A stretch of DNA of 44,426 bases from a virus (IMGVR_UViG_3300010391_000262:1-44426); one strand, 5' to 3'; shown: positions 1 through 6,254, counted from the stretch's first letter. Notes: generated by a model not told the origin, from the sequence alone. Numbers and translations are program-made.

Positions 1-25
1 CCGGCGGGCGGCGGCCGCGCGCTAG
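1..25 (+). CDS. 3' end of an upstream reading frame (partial)
   Basis: Frame 2 is open from the first base and stops with TAG at 23-25, eight bases before the first complete gene. Only about seven residues (Arg/Ala-rich) are visible, so nothing can be said of function from this end alone. The frame matches exactly the frame in which the last ORF of the window runs off the other end. Joined, they would give one 459-codon ORF. This is an inference from frame agreement, which has a one in three chance of arising by accident. Confidence 0.4.
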
Positions 26-32
26 GAGCCCC

Positions 33-398
33 ATGGCTGACCCAGAGCTTCCGCCCAACGGGTTCAACTGGTCTCTCCCGTTCAACCTCGGGAGCTTCCG
101 GGGCAACGGGCCGGTGGCCCTCATGGCGCTGGTCGTGGTCATGCAGGCCGTTGCCCTCGCTGCTCTGCTGTGGGTCAACTACCGGGGCTTCCAGGCGATT
201 CACGAGGAGCAAGCGGCCGTGCGCACCGCCTACGCGGCGGAGATGAAGACCATGACGCAGCAGCACACCGACCTCTACGAGGGCACGCGGGCCATCGTCT
301 ACGTCCTGACGCTACCGCCCGAGCAGCGCGCCAAACTCCTGCAACGCCTCGAGGTGCCGGCGATGCTGCGCGGCGGGGCCCGGCCGGGGAGCCCATGA
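33..398 (+). CDS. Small single-pass membrane protein of the lysis cassette
   Basis: This 121-aa protein has a hydrophobic segment at about residues 27-48, followed by a charged, probably helical segment with acidic and basic residues at 52-85. An AGGAG ribosome site (25-29) precedes the ATG. The stop overlaps the start of the M15 peptidase gene as ATGA. An N-terminal anchor with a helical domain, next to an endolysin and upstream of a lipoprotein gene, fits an inner-membrane spanin or a pinholin-type protein. No family was recognised, and the lysis role rests on position. Confidence 0.75.
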   Translation: MADPELPPNGFNWSLPFNLGSFRGNGPVALMALVVVMQAVALAALLWVNYRGFQAIHEEQAAVRTAYAAEMKTMTQQHTDLYEGTRAIVYVLTLPPEQRAKLLQRLEVPAMLRGGARPGSP

Positions 399-811
399 CG
401 GTCCACTTTGCCGAGATCGAGTTCGCCTGCCGCTGCGGGCGGCCGACGTGCGAGGCCCCGACGACGGTGTCGGAGGATCTACTGGCGGCGCTCGAGGCCC
501 TGCGCTCCCGCTACGGGTTCCCCGTGCTCGTCACGAGCGGGCATCGGTGCTCCTGGTGGAACCTCAAAGAAGGCGGGGTCGCCGACAGCGCCCATGTGGT
601 CCGGCCGGGGGAAGTCCTCGAGGAGTGCGACATCGCCGCCCCGTCGAGCCAGGCTCGCTATGACCTGCTCGGCGCCCTCTTTCTCGGCAGCGGGCCGCCC
701 ATCTTCTCGCGGGTCGGCGTCGGGCCCAACTTCCTGCACGTCGGCAACAGCCAGCGGCCGGGCCATGCGCAGCACGTCTGCTGGACCTACTACCCGAAAG
801 GAGCTCCCTGA
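395..811 (+). CDS. M15-family peptidase, probable endolysin
   Basis: This 138-aa protein resembles the single-domain M15 (VanY/D-Ala-D-Ala carboxypeptidase-like) zinc peptidases often used by phages as endolysins. The SGHR stretch (48-51) is followed by likely zinc ligands His67 (SAH), Asp79 (CDIA) and His115 (FLHV). The His-to-Asp spacing (12) is longer than the usual 7 of the SxHxxGxAxD motif, so one ligand assignment is uncertain. No signal peptide is visible, so a holin would be needed for release, and a two-TM candidate follows immediately. The ATG at 395 overlaps the previous stop. In-frame sequence upstream of it is a shadow of the previous gene. Confidence 0.82.
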   Translation: MTVHFAEIEFACRCGRPTCEAPTTVSEDLLAALEALRSRYGFPVLVTSGHRCSWWNLKEGGVADSAHVVRPGEVLEECDIAAPSSQARYDLLGALFLGSGPPIFSRVGVGPNFLHVGNSQRPGHAQHVCWTYYPKGAP

Positions 812-1179
812 TGAACGGACGAGCCACCGACCCGCCCCCGACCGCCGACCCAGGACCCCCCGACAAGGTCCGCAAGTTCGACCAGGCGGTGCGGGCGAGC
901 TGCGTCCTCGGCTTGGTCGGGGCCTTCATCCTCGCCTTTCTGTGGGGCGTGTTCCGCGACAAGATGTACATCGGCTCCGACGTCTATCTCGGCGTGCTCA
1001 CGCTGGCCCTGACGTGGTGGTTCAAGTCCCGCGACGAGCAGCAGCGCCGCACCGACCTGGCTCCGCCCCCAGGCACGGTGACCACGCCCGCCACCCCGCC
1101 GGCCGCGTCGGTCCCCACCGCCGTTGCGCCCGGCACATCAGAAGTGCCAAAAGGAGGCCCCGATGCGCCGATTCGCTAA
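811..1179 (+). CDS. Two-TM holin candidate
   Basis: This 122-aa protein has two predicted membrane segments, at about residues 30-47 and 54-71. They are separated by a short turn containing RDKMYIGSD. Charged N-terminal and long Pro/Ala/Thr-rich C-terminal tails flank them. The start overlaps the stop of the M15 peptidase gene. Size, topology and position directly after the endolysin gene fit a class II-type holin. There is no recognisable sequence family, so the call is by context. Confidence 0.7.
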   Translation: MNGRATDPPPTADPGPPDKVRKFDQAVRASCVLGLVGAFILAFLWGVFRDKMYIGSDVYLGVLTLALTWWFKSRDEQQRRTDLAPPPGTVTTPATPPAASVPTAVAPGTSEVPKGGPDAPIR

Positions 1180-1537
1180 CCTGAAGGTTCTGTTCATTCT
1201 GTTGCTCGCCGTGCTGCTGGTCTCGGGCGGCTGTGCCGCCGCGAAGGGCTGGTTCACCACCCCCACCGGCCAGATCACCGTCGATCGCCAGGAGTTCCTC
1301 GACACCTGGGGGCTCGTGCGCCAGCTGGGCGCCGCGTATCTCGCCGGCGAGCGGGCCAAGGCCAACTGCTCGACGCCGAGCCAGGACGTCGCGCGGTGCC
1401 TCCTCGTGTCCGACGCCGAACGCAAGGCCAAGACGGTCGCCCTCTACATTGACGCCAAGGCGGCGACCCCCGAGACGACGGTGAACAAGGAAGCGGTGCA
1501 GGCGCTGCTCGCGGCGGTGCTGGCACTTCGACCGTGA
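1163..1537 (+). CDS. Lipoprotein-like lysis protein (outer-membrane spanin candidate)
   Basis: The ATG at 1163 was chosen because AGGAGG lies just upstream (1152-1157) and because it gives a proper signal sequence: MRRF, then a Leu/Val-rich core ending VSGGC. The lipobox is imperfect, with Ser at -3 rather than Leu. The mature part (about 100 aa) is mixed charged and helical, with two further Cys residues (CSTPSQDVARC). In a cassette with endolysin and holin candidates, a small lipoprotein suggests an o-spanin that connects to the outer membrane. The gene start lies within the end of the holin gene. Confidence 0.65.
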   Translation: MRRFANLKVLFILLLAVLLVSGGCAAAKGWFTTPTGQITVDRQEFLDTWGLVRQLGAAYLAGERAKANCSTPSQDVARCLLVSDAERKAKTVALYIDAKAATPETTVNKEAVQALLAAVLALRP

Positions 1538-2190
1538 GCCCGCCGAGCGCGCTGGTCCTGGTCCACGGCACCCACGGCCTGAACGACGGCTGGTGGCACG
1601 CGGGCTCGCCCTTCACCAAGGCGGTGTGGACCGCCGGGCTGGCGCTGCTCGACGAGGTGGATCCCTTCCGGTGGTCGGGCGAGTTGGCCGGGGTGCCGAC
1701 GCTCACGCCCGACGACCCGGCCGATGCCTACGACGACAAGGGCCTCGCGGTGTGGTCCACTGCGGGGCTGGCCCTGCTCTGGTACTGCCGGAGCAAGACG
1801 GTCGACCGGGTGAGCCTGGTCACGCACAGCCACGGTGCCCAGGTCGCGTGGTTTGCCCTCGCGCATGGGCTCCTGGTCGACCGCTGGCTCGACATTTCAG
1901 GTCCGGTGCGCCGCGATATGCAGCGCGTGCGGCGGCGCGGGATGGGCAACGTGGCGCTCGCCGTCCACGTCTACGACCCCACCGACCCGATTCTCCTGGC
2001 GGGTGAGCTGGGCGACGGCAGGGCGGGGCTCGCGCTCTCAGCGCCCGAGTATCACCGGGGGCTGATGGTGGCCGGCGCCGGCCACTCGGGGCTCTTCAAC
2101 GAGCACCTGGCGGGATGGAGCGCGTTGTGGCGGTACCTGAAGGACCCCCTGCCGCTTGGCCAGGTCGCGGTAGGGGGCGTCAGCGGTTAG
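1534..2190 (+). CDS. Alpha/beta hydrolase (serine esterase/lipase-like) in the lysis cassette
   Basis: This 218-aa protein starts with GTG overlapping the previous stop (GTGA). An N-terminal strand leads to HGTHG (11-15, oxyanion-type HG). The nucleophile elbow is T-H-S-H-G with Ser99, a variant of GxSxG with Thr in place of the first Gly. Candidate acid residues are Asp148 or Asp151 (YDPTDP), and His184 lies in GAGHSG. All three triad members are in the usual order. The fold family includes lipases and the mycobacteriophage LysB esterases, but no specific similarity to LysB is claimed. Its place after endolysin, holin and lipoprotein suggests hydrolysis of an envelope lipid or ester at lysis. 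The 3' end overlaps the convergent lipoprotein gene by 11 bp. Confidence 0.75.
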   Translation: MSPPSALVLVHGTHGLNDGWWHAGSPFTKAVWTAGLALLDEVDPFRWSGELAGVPTLTPDDPADAYDDKGLAVWSTAGLALLWYCRSKTVDRVSLVTHSHGAQVAWFALAHGLLVDRWLDISGPVRRDMQRVRRRGMGNVALAVHVYDPTDPILLAGELGDGRAGLALSAPEYHRGLMVAGAGHSGLFNEHLAGWSALWRYLKDPLPLGQVAVGGVSG

Positions 2191-2470
2191 TCGAGCTGTC
2201 GGCGCCGGTGGCGTAGATGCCGCTCTGGTAGCCCTTTTGTTCCATGCAGGGATTGATCCGATTGCGGTGGGCCACGCTCTGGAGCGGATAGAAGAGCAGC
2301 GCGCCGGCGACTTCACTCCCGCTGATGTCGGTGTCTCGCCGGCACGCCTGGTAGTCAGCGAGTCGCCGGTCATCGGTGCCGCCGGGCTTCGTGTAGAAAT
2401 TGGGGCCCATCCCTGCGCCGGCGCACCCGGCCAGGGCCAGTCCTACCAGTAGCACTCCGGGGATTTTCAT
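2180..2470 (-). CDS. Small lipoprotein next to attP
   Basis: This 96-aa protein starts at the ATG at 2470, because GGAGGCG lies a few bases upstream on this strand and the resulting N-terminus is a clear lipoprotein signal: MKIPG, a hydrophobic core, then the lipobox LAGC. The mature part has two Cys residues (CRRDT, PCMEQKGY), a pattern seen in small bacterial envelope lipoproteins. It is transcribed against the lysis genes, together with the VRR-NUC gene that precedes it with a 20-bp gap. Being beside attP, it may be expressed in the lysogen as a conversion or exclusion protein. That role is inferred from place only. Confidence 0.72.
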   Translation of the reverse strand: MKIPGVLLVGLALAGCAGAGMGPNFYTKPGGTDDRRLADYQACRRDTDISGSEVAGALLFYPLQSVAHRNRINPCMEQKGYQSGIYATGADSSTNR

Positions 2471-2490
2471 AGTCGCCTCCTTGGCAGGCG

Positions 2491-2883
2491 TCACGATACC
2501 CCCGCCGCGGCCAGGAGCGCAACGGTTTCCTCAATGCTCGACACGCGCGCGGCGATGCCGCCGGCGTGCCGGACTTCAGCCAGCGTGCGTTCCTGCTCGG
2601 CCCAGCGGCGGGCGTCCTTCGGGCCGCGCGGCCGCGCGCCGAGCCGCTTGACCTCGAGCGCCAGGAATCGCCCCTCGGCGCAGCCGATGATGTCGGGCAT
2701 CCCGCGCCGGCTGTTGAACCGGAACACGGCGCCGGCGGGGTTCGTGAAGGCGCCGCTGTTGATGCGCGCCGCCCAGATGCGCCGGCTGGCGAGGTACTGG
2801 AGAATCGCCTGCACGATCTCGGTCTCCGAGCGGTTCTTCCGCGCGCCGTCGAGCCAGGCGGCCGGCACCGGGGTGCTCGCCAT
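2491..2883 (-). CDS. VRR-NUC domain nuclease
   Basis: This 130-aa protein has the features of the stand-alone VRR-NUC branch of PD-(D/E)XK nucleases: an N-terminal helix with SETEIVQAILQYL, a strand with NSG, then GMPDIIG (active-site Asp) and FLALEVKR (Glu-x-Lys). Such phage proteins are usually annotated as VRR-NUC or Holliday-junction-resolvase-like, and a structure-selective DNA nuclease is the family expectation. It lies on the minus strand between attP and the lipoprotein gene, separated from the rest of the replication genes. It could therefore act in the lysogen or early in infection. Confidence 0.85.
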   Translation of the reverse strand: MASTPVPAAWLDGARKNRSETEIVQAILQYLASRRIWAARINSGAFTNPAGAVFRFNSRRGMPDIIGCAEGRFLALEVKRLGARPRGPKDARRWAEQERTLAEVRHAGGIAARVSSIEETVALLAAAGVS

Positions 2884-2930
2884 GCGCCCACGCTAGCACG
2901 TCGGCCGCGACCCCCACTCGACCCCTCCTT

Positions 2931-3033
2931 CACTCGGGAACACACGGGCAACTGCGGGAAATTGCGGGAACATGGGCGTGGCGGCCACTGTGCCGCGATG
3001 TACGTTTAACCGCGTGGTGGTATTGCGGGAAAT
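2931..3033. promoter_or_regulatory. Putative integrase arm-type binding repeats (attP arm)
   Basis: The otherwise gene-free stretch before the att core carries repeated GCGGGAA-like words: TCGGGAA (2934-2940), CGGGCAA (about 2945-2951), TGCGGGAAA (2953-2961), TTGCGGGAA (2962-2970) and TTGCGGGAA (3023-3031). The first four are spaced about 10 bp apart, one helical turn. Tyrosine integrases of the lambda type bind arm sites that differ from the core and flank it. Assignment as arm sites is inferred from repetition, phasing and position. Confidence 0.5.
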
Positions 3034-3058
3034 CTTGCTCGCGCGCGGCGCTCGAGCG

Positions 3059-3105
3059 GATTCGTAATCAGTAGGTCGCGGGTCCGACTCCCGCCCCCGG
3101 CTCCA
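3059..3105 (+). other. attP core: 3' half of tRNA-Thr(CGT)
   Basis: These 47 bp match the 3' half of a bacterial tRNA-Thr: anticodon loop TTCGTAA (anticodon CGT), 3' anticodon stem TCAGT, variable loop AGGTC, T arm GCGGG-TCCGACT-CCCGC, acceptor strand CCCCGGC, discriminator T and CCA (ends 3105). The 5' half of a tRNA is absent: the preceding bases GCGGA pair with TCAGT only at the loop end, and no GCCGGGG acceptor strand lies upstream. It therefore cannot be a working tRNA gene. It lies 14 bp past the stop codon of the integrase. This is the standard arrangement of an attP that restores the 3' end of a host tRNA on integration. Confidence 0.88.
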
Positions 3106-3119
3106 TTCTTACCAGGCAG

Positions 3120-4226
3120 TTACCCGACAGCCCCGGTCCCGTCGACCCCTCCCGTGACCCCCGGTTCCCGCCGGTCCTGCTCGACCCACTGCTGGCCCGC
3201 CGTGGGGATCCACCGGGCGTAGAAGCGCAGGGTCGTCGTCGCGGTGGCGTGGCCGAGCTGGGCGGCCACATAGGTCAACGGCGCCCCGGCCGCCAGCCGG
3301 AGCGAGGCGTAGGTGTGCCGGAGGTCGTAGAGGCGCGCCTGGGGGCACCCAGCCGCCCGAGCGGCCCTACGGAAGGCCCGGGCCACCCGGGAATGGTCGA
3401 GCGGCGTGCCCTGTCGATTCTGGAAGAGCCAGGCCCCGGCGCGGGGGGCCAGCCGGCCCCAGAGCCCTGCCGGCACGTCGACCCACCGGGGCTGGCGCGT
3501 CTTGGTGGGCGCCAGCCGCCCGAGGAGCCAGGCGCGCTCGACGCGGAGGCGGTGGCCCGTCCGGTCGAGGTCTCCCGGCCTGAGCGCGTAGGCCTCGCTC
3601 GGCCGGAGCCCGGTCTTGGCCAGCAGCTCTAAGAGGAGCCCGTATGGGTTTATTCCAGACGTCTGCTGGGCCGCTCCCAGCACCCGGTCCCGGTCGGCTT
3701 GGCTCAGCGGGTGGAGCGGCTCGGGGGCCGCCGGGCGGGCCTGCCGGCGCCGGCGGCCCTGCCCGAGCAGGGGATTCGTCGGGATGAGACCATCGGCCGC
3801 GGCGTCGGAGAGGAGGGCCGAGAGGGCCGCCCGCATCAGCCGGAGGCTGTTCGGGGCGTGCCCTTCCTGCCGCTTGGCGTCCAACCAGGCCCGGAGCTGG
3901 GCGGGGCCCAGGTCACGCACCCTGGTCCCGCCCAGCGCCGGCAGCGCGTGGCCCCGCAGCCGCTCCGCATAGCTGCGGAGGGTCGTGGGGGCGAGCGCCG
4001 GCTCGATCGCGGCCAGCCAGCGGGCCGCGTACTCCTTGAGCGTCGGATCCTCGAGCGGCGCCTGGCCCCGCCGACGAGGCCCCAGCGCCCCGACTTCCCC
4101 ACGCCGCCGCCACTCGGCTTCCTGGGCCCTGCGGGCTGAGGGGAAGCCTCCCTGCTCATAGGCCCGGCCCCGATGCCGGAAGCGGTAGCGATAGGCCGCC
4201 TTGTCCTGCCGGCGATAGACGCCCAT
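3120..4226 (-). CDS. int: Tyrosine-family integrase
   Basis: This 368-aa protein is a site-specific recombinase for integration at the tRNA-Thr gene. It has an N-terminal arm-binding-type region (1-60, AP2-like basic segment YRYRFRHRGRAYEQGG), a SAM-like core-binding domain (about 62-165) and a catalytic domain (170-345). Catalytic residues seen are Arg208 (TGLRPSEA), Lys242 (PTKTR), Arg303 (DLRHT), His326 (LGH) and nucleophile Tyr336 (RFYAR). The first position of the H-x-x-R box is Tyr300 instead of His, a substitution seen in active family members. Length is normal for phage integrases. The gene points at attP and begins one base after the end of the small membrane gene upstream. Confidence 0.97.
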   Translation of the reverse strand: MGVYRRQDKAAYRYRFRHRGRAYEQGGFPSARRAQEAEWRRRGEVGALGPRRRGQAPLEDPTLKEYAARWLAAIEPALAPTTLRSYAERLRGHALPALGGTRVRDLGPAQLRAWLDAKRQEGHAPNSLRLMRAALSALLSDAAADGLIPTNPLLGQGRRRRQARPAAPEPLHPLSQADRDRVLGAAQQTSGINPYGLLLELLAKTGLRPSEAYALRPGDLDRTGHRLRVERAWLLGRLAPTKTRQPRWVDVPAGLWGRLAPRAGAWLFQNRQGTPLDHSRVARAFRRAARAAGCPQARLYDLRHTYASLRLAAGAPLTYVAAQLGHATATTTLRFYARWIPTAGQQWVEQDRREPGVTGGVDGTGAVG

Positions 4227-4227
4227 G

Positions 4228-4467
4228 TCAGCGCCACGGGGCCCGCTCGAGGACGGCCACGATCAGGGCGACGCCGACCAGCACGCCGTAGGCGAAGTAG
4301 GTCACTGCCGCCTGGACGTGGGCCTCCCGCAGGCGCAGGAACGTGGGCCACCCCACCTCGCGGGCGGCCTGCTTCTCGACCCGCCGGCTGTAGAGCCAGA
4401 GCAGGCAGCCCGCGGCCCAGCCGGCGGTGGCGAGCGCGATCAGGCCCGGAATGAGCCGCACGGCCAT
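4228..4467 (-). CDS. Small two-TM membrane protein in the lysogeny operon
   Basis: This 79-aa protein has two hydrophobic segments (about 5-25 and 54-72) separated by a basic, Arg-rich loop (SRRVEKQAAREVG). It lies between the repressor and integrase genes, one base from the integrase start, so it is probably co-transcribed with them. No family was recognised. Small membrane proteins in lysogeny operons often act in superinfection exclusion, but nothing in the sequence proves this. The 151-bp gap upstream (4468-4618) shows no convincing gene. A TTG-start ORF at 4440-4622 exists but looks like background. Confidence 0.65.
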   Translation of the reverse strand: MAVRLIPGLIALATAGWAAGCLLWLYSRRVEKQAAREVGWPTFLRLREAHVQAAVTYFAYGVLVGVALIVAVLERAPWR

Positions 4468-4618
4468 CCCCGGTCAGGCCAGGGCGGGTCCAGAGAGGTC
4501 GGTCGGTCGGCGGTTCCGCTGGGGGGCGGGCCGGTGGCCAGGAGCCCGATGCGGGGGCTTCCTCGCCCAGCTCGGCCGGGCCGCCCAGTCGAGCAGCTCG
4601 ACGACGGGGCTCGGCCAG

Positions 4619-4960
4619 TCAAAGCCGCCCACGACGCCGCCCCGGCGCGGAGGCGGTCCCGGTCGGAGGCAGCGCCGCGGGGGTCCCGTGGGTGGCCAGG
4701 AACGCCACCAGGGCTTCAGACTCGGCGCTGCCGAAGAGCAGCCAGGCCGGGGGGCACTCGAGCGCGCCGGCCAGGCGCAGCAGGTTGGCGTAGCTTGGGA
4801 CCGACCGCTCGGCCAGCCACTCGTAGAGGTAGGAGCTCACGAGCCCGCGGTCCCGGCAGAGGCCCAGCACGTCCGGGCGGCCGTTTTTCCGGTAGCCCAG
4901 GGCCTCCATCCGCTCCGTGATCCGGGCGCCCAGGCCCGGATACCGCTCGGCTCGTGCCAT
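4619..4960 (-). CDS. CI-like HTH repressor
   Basis: This 113-aa protein starts at the ATG at 4960, which has GGAGG-type sequence upstream and removes a 57-residue extension that would cover the promoter region. Residues 12-78 resemble an XRE/CI-type helix-turn-helix: ARITERMEALGY, a LCRDRGLVSSYLYEWLAE recognition part, then PSYANLLRLAGALECPPAWLLFG. It lacks a C-terminal peptidase/dimerisation domain of the LexA type, so SOS cleavage is unlikely. It is divergent from the first early gene and most likely the lysogeny repressor acting on palindromes in 4997-5056. Confidence 0.82.
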   Translation of the reverse strand: MARAERYPGLGARITERMEALGYRKNGRPDVLGLCRDRGLVSSYLYEWLAERSVPSYANLLRLAGALECPPAWLLFGSAESEALVAFLATHGTPAALPPTGTASAPGRRRGRL

Positions 4961-4996
4961 CCCTCCCGCCTCCCCTCGTCCCCCTGAAGAAAACAC

Positions 4997-5026
4997 TTGA
5001 CACCCGTCAGGCGTCGCCTGTAGAGT
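4997..5026 (+). promoter_or_regulatory. Early rightward promoter (sigma70-like)
   Basis: A perfect -35 box TTGACA (4997-5002) and a -10-like TAGAGT (5021-5026, four of six matches) are separated by 18 bp. The promoter reads into the early operon whose first ATG is at 5082, giving a leader of about 50 bases. It lies in the only divergent intergenic region of the window. Confidence 0.72.
5008..5020. promoter_or_regulatory. Palindromic operator within the early promoter spacer
   Basis: CAGGCG-T-CGCCTG is a perfect 6-bp inverted repeat about a single central base. It fills the spacer between the -35 and -10 boxes of the early promoter, so a bound dimer would block RNA polymerase. The overlapping TGAC-ACCC-GTCA (4998-5009) is a second short palindrome. 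The CI-like repressor encoded divergently is the likely binder. Confidence 0.6.
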
Positions 5027-5043
5027 GCGGGCATCGTCGGAGG

Positions 5044-5056
5044 GTCGGTAGCCGAC
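5044..5056. promoter_or_regulatory. Second palindrome in the early leader
   Basis: GTCGG-TAG-CCGAC is a perfect 5-bp inverted repeat. It overlaps a second one, GGTAG-CCGA-CTACC (5047-5060), and both lie downstream of the early -10 box. They could be a second operator, or a hairpin in the leader RNA of the first early gene, which lacks a clear Shine-Dalgarno sequence. Confidence 0.4.
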
Positions 5057-5081
5057 TACCCCTGGCGATACCCGACACCCA

Positions 5082-5504
5082 ATGACGAGAGCACAGCTCA
5101 AACGCGCTGTCAAGCGGGCCTTGGCGGCCAACCGCCGGGCGGGGTGGTATCCGCAGAGCCTCTACGAGTACGCCCAGCAGCTGGGGATCCGCAACGAGCA
5201 GTTCTCCATGGTGCTCAACGGCAAGAAAACGTCGACCCGCATCCACGGCCTGCTCGAGGGGCTGGTGAGATCGGCGGCGGGACCGGAGGTGAAGACGGCG
5301 ATGGCCCCAACGGCGGAGGAGATCGAGCGATGCGTGGTTGCCAAGGAAGCCGCGGCCCTGCTGGGGCTGGCTCCCAAGACGCTCTACAACCGGCTCTCGC
5401 ACGGCGGCTGGCCGGAGTTGAGGGCCTTCAAGTTGAACGGCCGCTGGCGCGTCCCGGTGTCCTCGATCAAGGCGCTCTTGGCCCCCGCCCAGGGCGCGGC
5501 ATGA
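5082..5504 (+). CDS. Early regulator with two DNA-binding regions (Cro/excisionase-like)
   Basis: This 140-aa protein is the first gene of the early operon. Residues 1-60 are basic and helical (KRAVKRALAANRR, then LGIRNEQFSMVLNGK), like a small HTH. Residues 84-135 (VAKEAAALLGLAPKTLYNRLSH, then FKLNGRWRVPVSSIKALL) look like the winged-helix of excisionase/AlpA/MerR-type proteins. Position and divergence from the repressor fit a Cro role, and the second domain fits an excisionase. One protein may combine both. No strong ribosome site is visible before the ATG. Confidence 0.7.
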   Translation: MTRAQLKRAVKRALAANRRAGWYPQSLYEYAQQLGIRNEQFSMVLNGKKTSTRIHGLLEGLVRSAAGPEVKTAMAPTAEEIERCVVAKEAAALLGLAPKTLYNRLSHGGWPELRAFKLNGRWRVPVSSIKALLAPAQGAA

Positions 5505-5632
5505 GCCCCTGGCTGGTGCGGCTCGAGGCCTGGCTGGACCGGCGCCCGGTGGTCGCCGCGGTGGTGGCGCTCGTGACCTGCGTGGTCTATGGCGTGCTCT
5601 TCCATCTGGTCGCCCCCGAGGGCCGGCCATGA
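5501..5632 (+). CDS. 43-aa single-TM membrane peptide
   Basis: The start overlaps the preceding stop (ATGA), and the stop overlaps the next start (ATGA). The product has a short amphipathic N-terminus, a hydrophobic segment at about 17-36 (VVAAVVALVTCVVYGVLF) and a short tail. Coupling on both sides supports that it is translated. Function is unknown. Confidence 0.6.
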   Translation: MSPWLVRLEAWLDRRPVVAAVVALVTCVVYGVLFHLVAPEGRP

Positions 5633-5937
5633 CCTGCCGCGTCCAGGTGCGGCAGGAGCCCACCACGACGGGGCATGAGCCCTCCTTCCAGTTCGAGGAC
5701 GGCCTGCCGGTGCCGGACGGCTACTGCTACTGCCGGCGGTGCCAGCGCCTGTTCACCGGGCCCGAGTTCATGGCCTCCCCCCTCTGTAACCCACGCGGGA
5801 CGCGCCTCCTGGTCTGCCGCTGGTGCCCTGAGCATGTGGCCGTGCCGATGGAGAACGTGGCCCTGGTCGAAGCCTTCGGCGTCGTCTGTCCAAGCTGCTA
5901 TGCCCGCGAGCTCGAGGGCCTGCGCGTCCTCAGCTAG
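5629..5937 (+). CDS. Cys-rich zinc-ribbon-like protein
   Basis: This 102-aa protein has two Cys clusters: YCYCRRC near residues 33-37, and CRWCPEH followed by CPSC. This suggests one or two structural zinc sites. It is coupled to the 43-aa membrane gene upstream. No family was recognised. It is one of many small zinc-binding-type proteins encoded in this early region. Confidence 0.65.
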   Translation: MTCRVQVRQEPTTTGHEPSFQFEDGLPVPDGYCYCRRCQRLFTGPEFMASPLCNPRGTRLLVCRWCPEHVAVPMENVALVEAFGVVCPSCYARELEGLRVLS

Positions 5938-5951
5938 GAAAGGAGTCCCCC

Positions 5952-6254
5952 ATGTCGGACACCGTCCAGAAGTCAATGTTCCCTCAGTCCGTTGTCCTGC
6001 TCGGTGATGCGTTGGCCGAGCTCCGGCGCCGGCTCCCCGATGTCGGCGTCTGCATCGAGTGCGAGGTCTGGCAGCACGTGGGGGCTGAGCCCGAAGTCAG
6101 GTGGAGCATCTGGCGGAGCGACATCGCGGATCACAGCCAAGCCCCCACGCTGGCGGCGGCTCTCGAGGTGGCCCTGGCCCGCGGCCGGCTGGCCGAAGCC
6201 CAGGCCGCGCTGGCCGGCCTCGACTCCGCGCCGGCCGCGGCCGAGTCCTTCTAG
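5952..6254 (+). CDS. Hypothetical early protein
   Basis: This 100-aa protein follows a good ribosome site (AAAGGAG, 5939-5945). The N-terminal half is mixed alpha/beta with CIECEVW, and the C-terminal third is an Ala/Leu/Arg helix. There are no recognised motifs. It lies in the early operon between a Cys-rich protein and the DUF6166 gene. Confidence 0.62.
   Translation: MSDTVQKSMFPQSVVLLGDALAELRRRLPDVGVCIECEVWQHVGAEPEVRWSIWRSDIADHSQAPTLAAALEVALARGRLAEAQAALAGLDSAPAAAESF

Noticed and set aside
3001-3105. Complete phage-encoded tRNA-Thr
   Set aside because: Only the 3' half folds. No D arm or 5' acceptor strand pairs with CCCCGGC upstream, and the position next to the integrase explains it as an att core.
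4440-4622. 60-codon minus-strand ORF with TTG start between repressor and small membrane gene
   Set aside because: The Pro/Gly/Arg/Ser-rich product looks like background. It overlaps the next gene by 28 bp and has no ribosome site. It was left out as unproven.
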